Shown: one piece after another, positions 62,815 through 64,000 of the stretch
Layout: every line of letters begins with the position of its first letter
How positions within the stretch are numbered: position 1 is the stretch's first letter
The notes under the pieces: model-generated
Told to the model about the DNA's origin: nothing
The model's database searches: none
Seen by the model: only the letters and a program-made list of their open reading frames with translations
Translations under genes and position numbers: made by a program
Source of the DNA: Micavibrio sp. UBA7689
Lineage (GTDB): Bacteria > Pseudomonadota > Alphaproteobacteria > Micavibrionales > Micavibrionaceae
Assembly (NCBI GenBank): GCA_002482805.1
Contig: DLGR01000045.1
Location: 433-64,432, forward strand
DNA: 64,000 nucleotides
Direction of reading: 5' to 3'

Positions 62815-63723
62815 TCAGAATTTCTGCGGCGTCTGCTTCAGGCGTGCGATGACATCATCCAGCTGATCGAGATTTTTGAATTCGACTTTCAAATCACCCG
62901 CGGTTTCACCCGACATCGTGATGGTGACTTTCAAACCCAGCGCATTGGCAATTTCTTTTTCCACGGCCAGAAGATTGGCATCCTTGAACGTGGGCTGGCC
63001 CGGTTTCGCACGGTGCTGGATCGAACGACCCGCATCTTCGGCGGCGAGTTTTTCCGTCTGGCGAACCGAAAGGCCTTTGGAAATAATTTCCTGCGCCAGC
63101 AGCGCGGGATTTTTCGCACCGATCAACGCGCGGGCATGACCTGCGGACAATTTATTTTCAGACACCATCGTCTGCACGCTGCCGGGCAAGGACAGCAAAC
63201 GGATCATGTTTGCAACGTGGGAGCGTGACTTGCTGACCAGTTCGCCGACATTTTCGGATGTGTAGGAAAATTCGTCGATCAGACGTTGGTAACCGCGTGC
63301 TTCTTCGATGGCGTTCAAATCCTGACGCTGGAGGTTTTCAATCAACGCGATCTGCAGAACCTGACCGTCATCCAGTTCACGGATGATGACGGGCACTTCA
63401 TGGATCTGCGCTTTCTGGCATGCTCTCCAGCGGCGTTCGCCCGCGACGATTTCATACATGTCTTTGGAACCGCGCATGGGGCGGACCAGAATAGGCTGGA
63501 GCAAACCATGGCGTTTGATGGAATCGGCCAGTTCGGCAATCGCGGCGGGATCGAACATCACGCGCGGCTGGTCGGGGTTCGGAACCAGTTGGCCTATGCC
63601 AAGCGTTTTACGCGGGCCGGTAAGCAGCGGGGCCGCCGTATCCGAAGCGGTGGCGAAAGTCGCCTCCTCGTCTTCGAACAATGCATCAAGGCCGCGGCCT
63701 AATCCTCTGGGTTTTGCGTTCAT
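62815..63723 (-). CDS. parB: Chromosome partitioning protein ParB
   Basis: ParB loads at parS sites and slides as a CTP-dependent clamp, working with ParA in origin segregation. The 302-residue protein starts RGLGRGLDALFEDEE, the ParA-interacting end. The CTP pocket motifs are VAGERRWRACQKA and ENLQRQDLNAIEEARG. The HTH region includes LVSKSRSHVANMIRLLSLP, and the C-terminal dimer domain closes the protein. A ParB/parA pair of this type is chromosomal and near the origin in most bacteria. I found no palindromic parS site in the window. Confidence 0.96.
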   Translation of the reverse strand: MNAKPRGLGRGLDALFEDEEATFATASDTAAPLLTGPRKTLGIGQLVPNPDQPRVMFDPAAIAELADSIKRHGLLQPILVRPMRGSKDMYEIVAGERRWRACQKAQIHEVPVIIRELDDGQVLQIALIENLQRQDLNAIEEARGYQRLIDEFSYTSENVGELVSKSRSHVANMIRLLSLPGSVQTMVSENKLSAGHARALIGAKNPALLAQEIISKGLSVRQTEKLAAEDAGRSIQHRAKPGQPTFKDANLLAVEKEIANALGLKVTITMSGETAGDLKVEFKNLDQLDDVIARLKQTPQKF

Positions 63724-63739
63724 ATCTTTCCCTCTTTAA

Positions 63740-64000
63740 TTATGCGACTTGCGCGGCTTCGGTTGTTTGGGCTGTGGTCTGCGCGTTCAATATGCGTTTC
63801 TCGCGTTTCAGGATTTCGGATGCGAGGCTTATATAGGCCTTCGCGCCGGGGCATTTCATGTCATAGACGATTGCGGGCAGGCCGTAGGACGGTGCCTCGC
63901 TCAGACGCACGTTGCGCGGGATGATCGTCTTGTAGACCTTGTCGCCGAAATAATTGCGGACATCGTCAGCGACCTGATCGGACAGATTGTTTCTGCGGTC
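63740..64000 (-). CDS. parA: ParA/Soj ATPase, C-terminal 86 residues only
   Basis: The frame runs off the right edge; only the C-terminal third is visible. [18 protein letters not shown] and [18 protein letters not shown] are diagnostic of chromosomal ParA (Soj). The Walker motifs lie outside the window. It is upstream of parB on the same strand with a 16-base gap, the standard parAB order. Confidence 0.95.
   Translation of the reverse strand, partial: DRRNNLSDQVADDVRNYFGDKVYKTIIPRNVRLSEAPSYGLPAIVYDMKCPGAKAYISLASEILKREKRILNAQTTAQTTEAAQVA

Noticed and set aside
62815..64000. Search for parS or an origin near parAB
   Set aside because: No site resembling TGTTTCACGTGAAACA and no cluster of DnaA boxes was seen by eye; proximity to the origin is only suggested by the genes.
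1..64000. Insertion sequences, integrases, phage genes or attachment sites
   Set aside because: No transposase, integrase or phage structural gene was recognised, and the tRNA-Ser gene has no integrase or repeated 3' end beside it.

Overview
The window reads as a stretch of moderate-GC alphaproteobacterial chromosome. Supporting this are a mitochondrial-type NDUFA9-like complex I protein, a GAAC-N7-GAAC LexA-type site, two TTAA-N7-TTAA CtrA-type sites, and mostly alphaproteobacterial-looking protein families. parB and the end of parA close the right edge, so the segment may lie near the chromosome origin. I cannot place the organism further; a Rhodospirillales- or Micavibrio-like lineage is only a guess. 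The region is densely coded. Many neighbouring genes overlap by ATGA, and twelve convergent pairs overlap or lie within six bases of each other, five of them with exactly abutting stop codons.

Layout. 1-4.4 kb: pdxJ (cut by the edge), serB, a lone Clp-type AAA+ ATPase, a HAD hydrolase and an RsmC-like rRNA methyltransferase. 4.4-8.2 kb: a 1259-aa RTX/cadherin-like protein with a type I secretion C-terminus and a palindrome-rich upstream region. 8.4-16 kb: MATE exporter, SIMPL protein, Kef-type antiporter, MFS transporter, GreB, patatin lipoprotein and a GNAT acetyltransferase. 16.2-27.4 kb: one 3733-aa haemagglutinin-type exoprotein, with a TPS domain, beta-helix repeats and 17 MBG-type repeats. 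27.5-29.6 kb: a radical SAM / DUF4130 DNA-repair pair with a LexA-type site inside its promoter. 29.6-32.2 kb: an ECF sigma factor with a membrane-anchored von Willebrand A protein. 32.3-36.6 kb: lipoprotein, tRNA-Ser(GGA), small membrane protein, alpha/beta hydrolase, two LPS-type glycosyltransferases and an ArsR-family regulator.

36.8-44.5 kb: SDR oxidoreductase, gmk, rsmA, a SurA-like chaperone, the NDUFA9-like protein, a DUF1223 protein and a UvrD/PcrA helicase. 44.5-47.6 kb: mntR and mntH, diverging around two palindromes 21 bp apart, then a diguanylate cyclase. 47.7-50.6 kb: LOG family protein and a phospholipid cluster (psd, pssA, a second CDP-alcohol phosphatidyltransferase). 50.6-54.7 kb: two unknown proteins sharing a C-terminal motif, YifB/ComM, a small SET-domain protein and another unknown. 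54.7-60.7 kb: hinT, hisA-hisF-hisE, and facing them terC, hisH, GNAT, cysK and cysE. 60.8-62.8 kb: five small unknown genes, two of them paralogous. 62.8-64 kb: parB and parA.

How the parts work together: two very large surface or secreted proteins suggest a life of attachment to surfaces or other cells, but neither has its secretion machinery in this window. The radical SAM pair looks SOS-controlled. Manganese uptake is controlled locally by MntR. Histidine and cysteine synthesis genes are interleaved. psd and pssA supply phosphatidylethanolamine. No gene-free stretch exceeds 300 bases.
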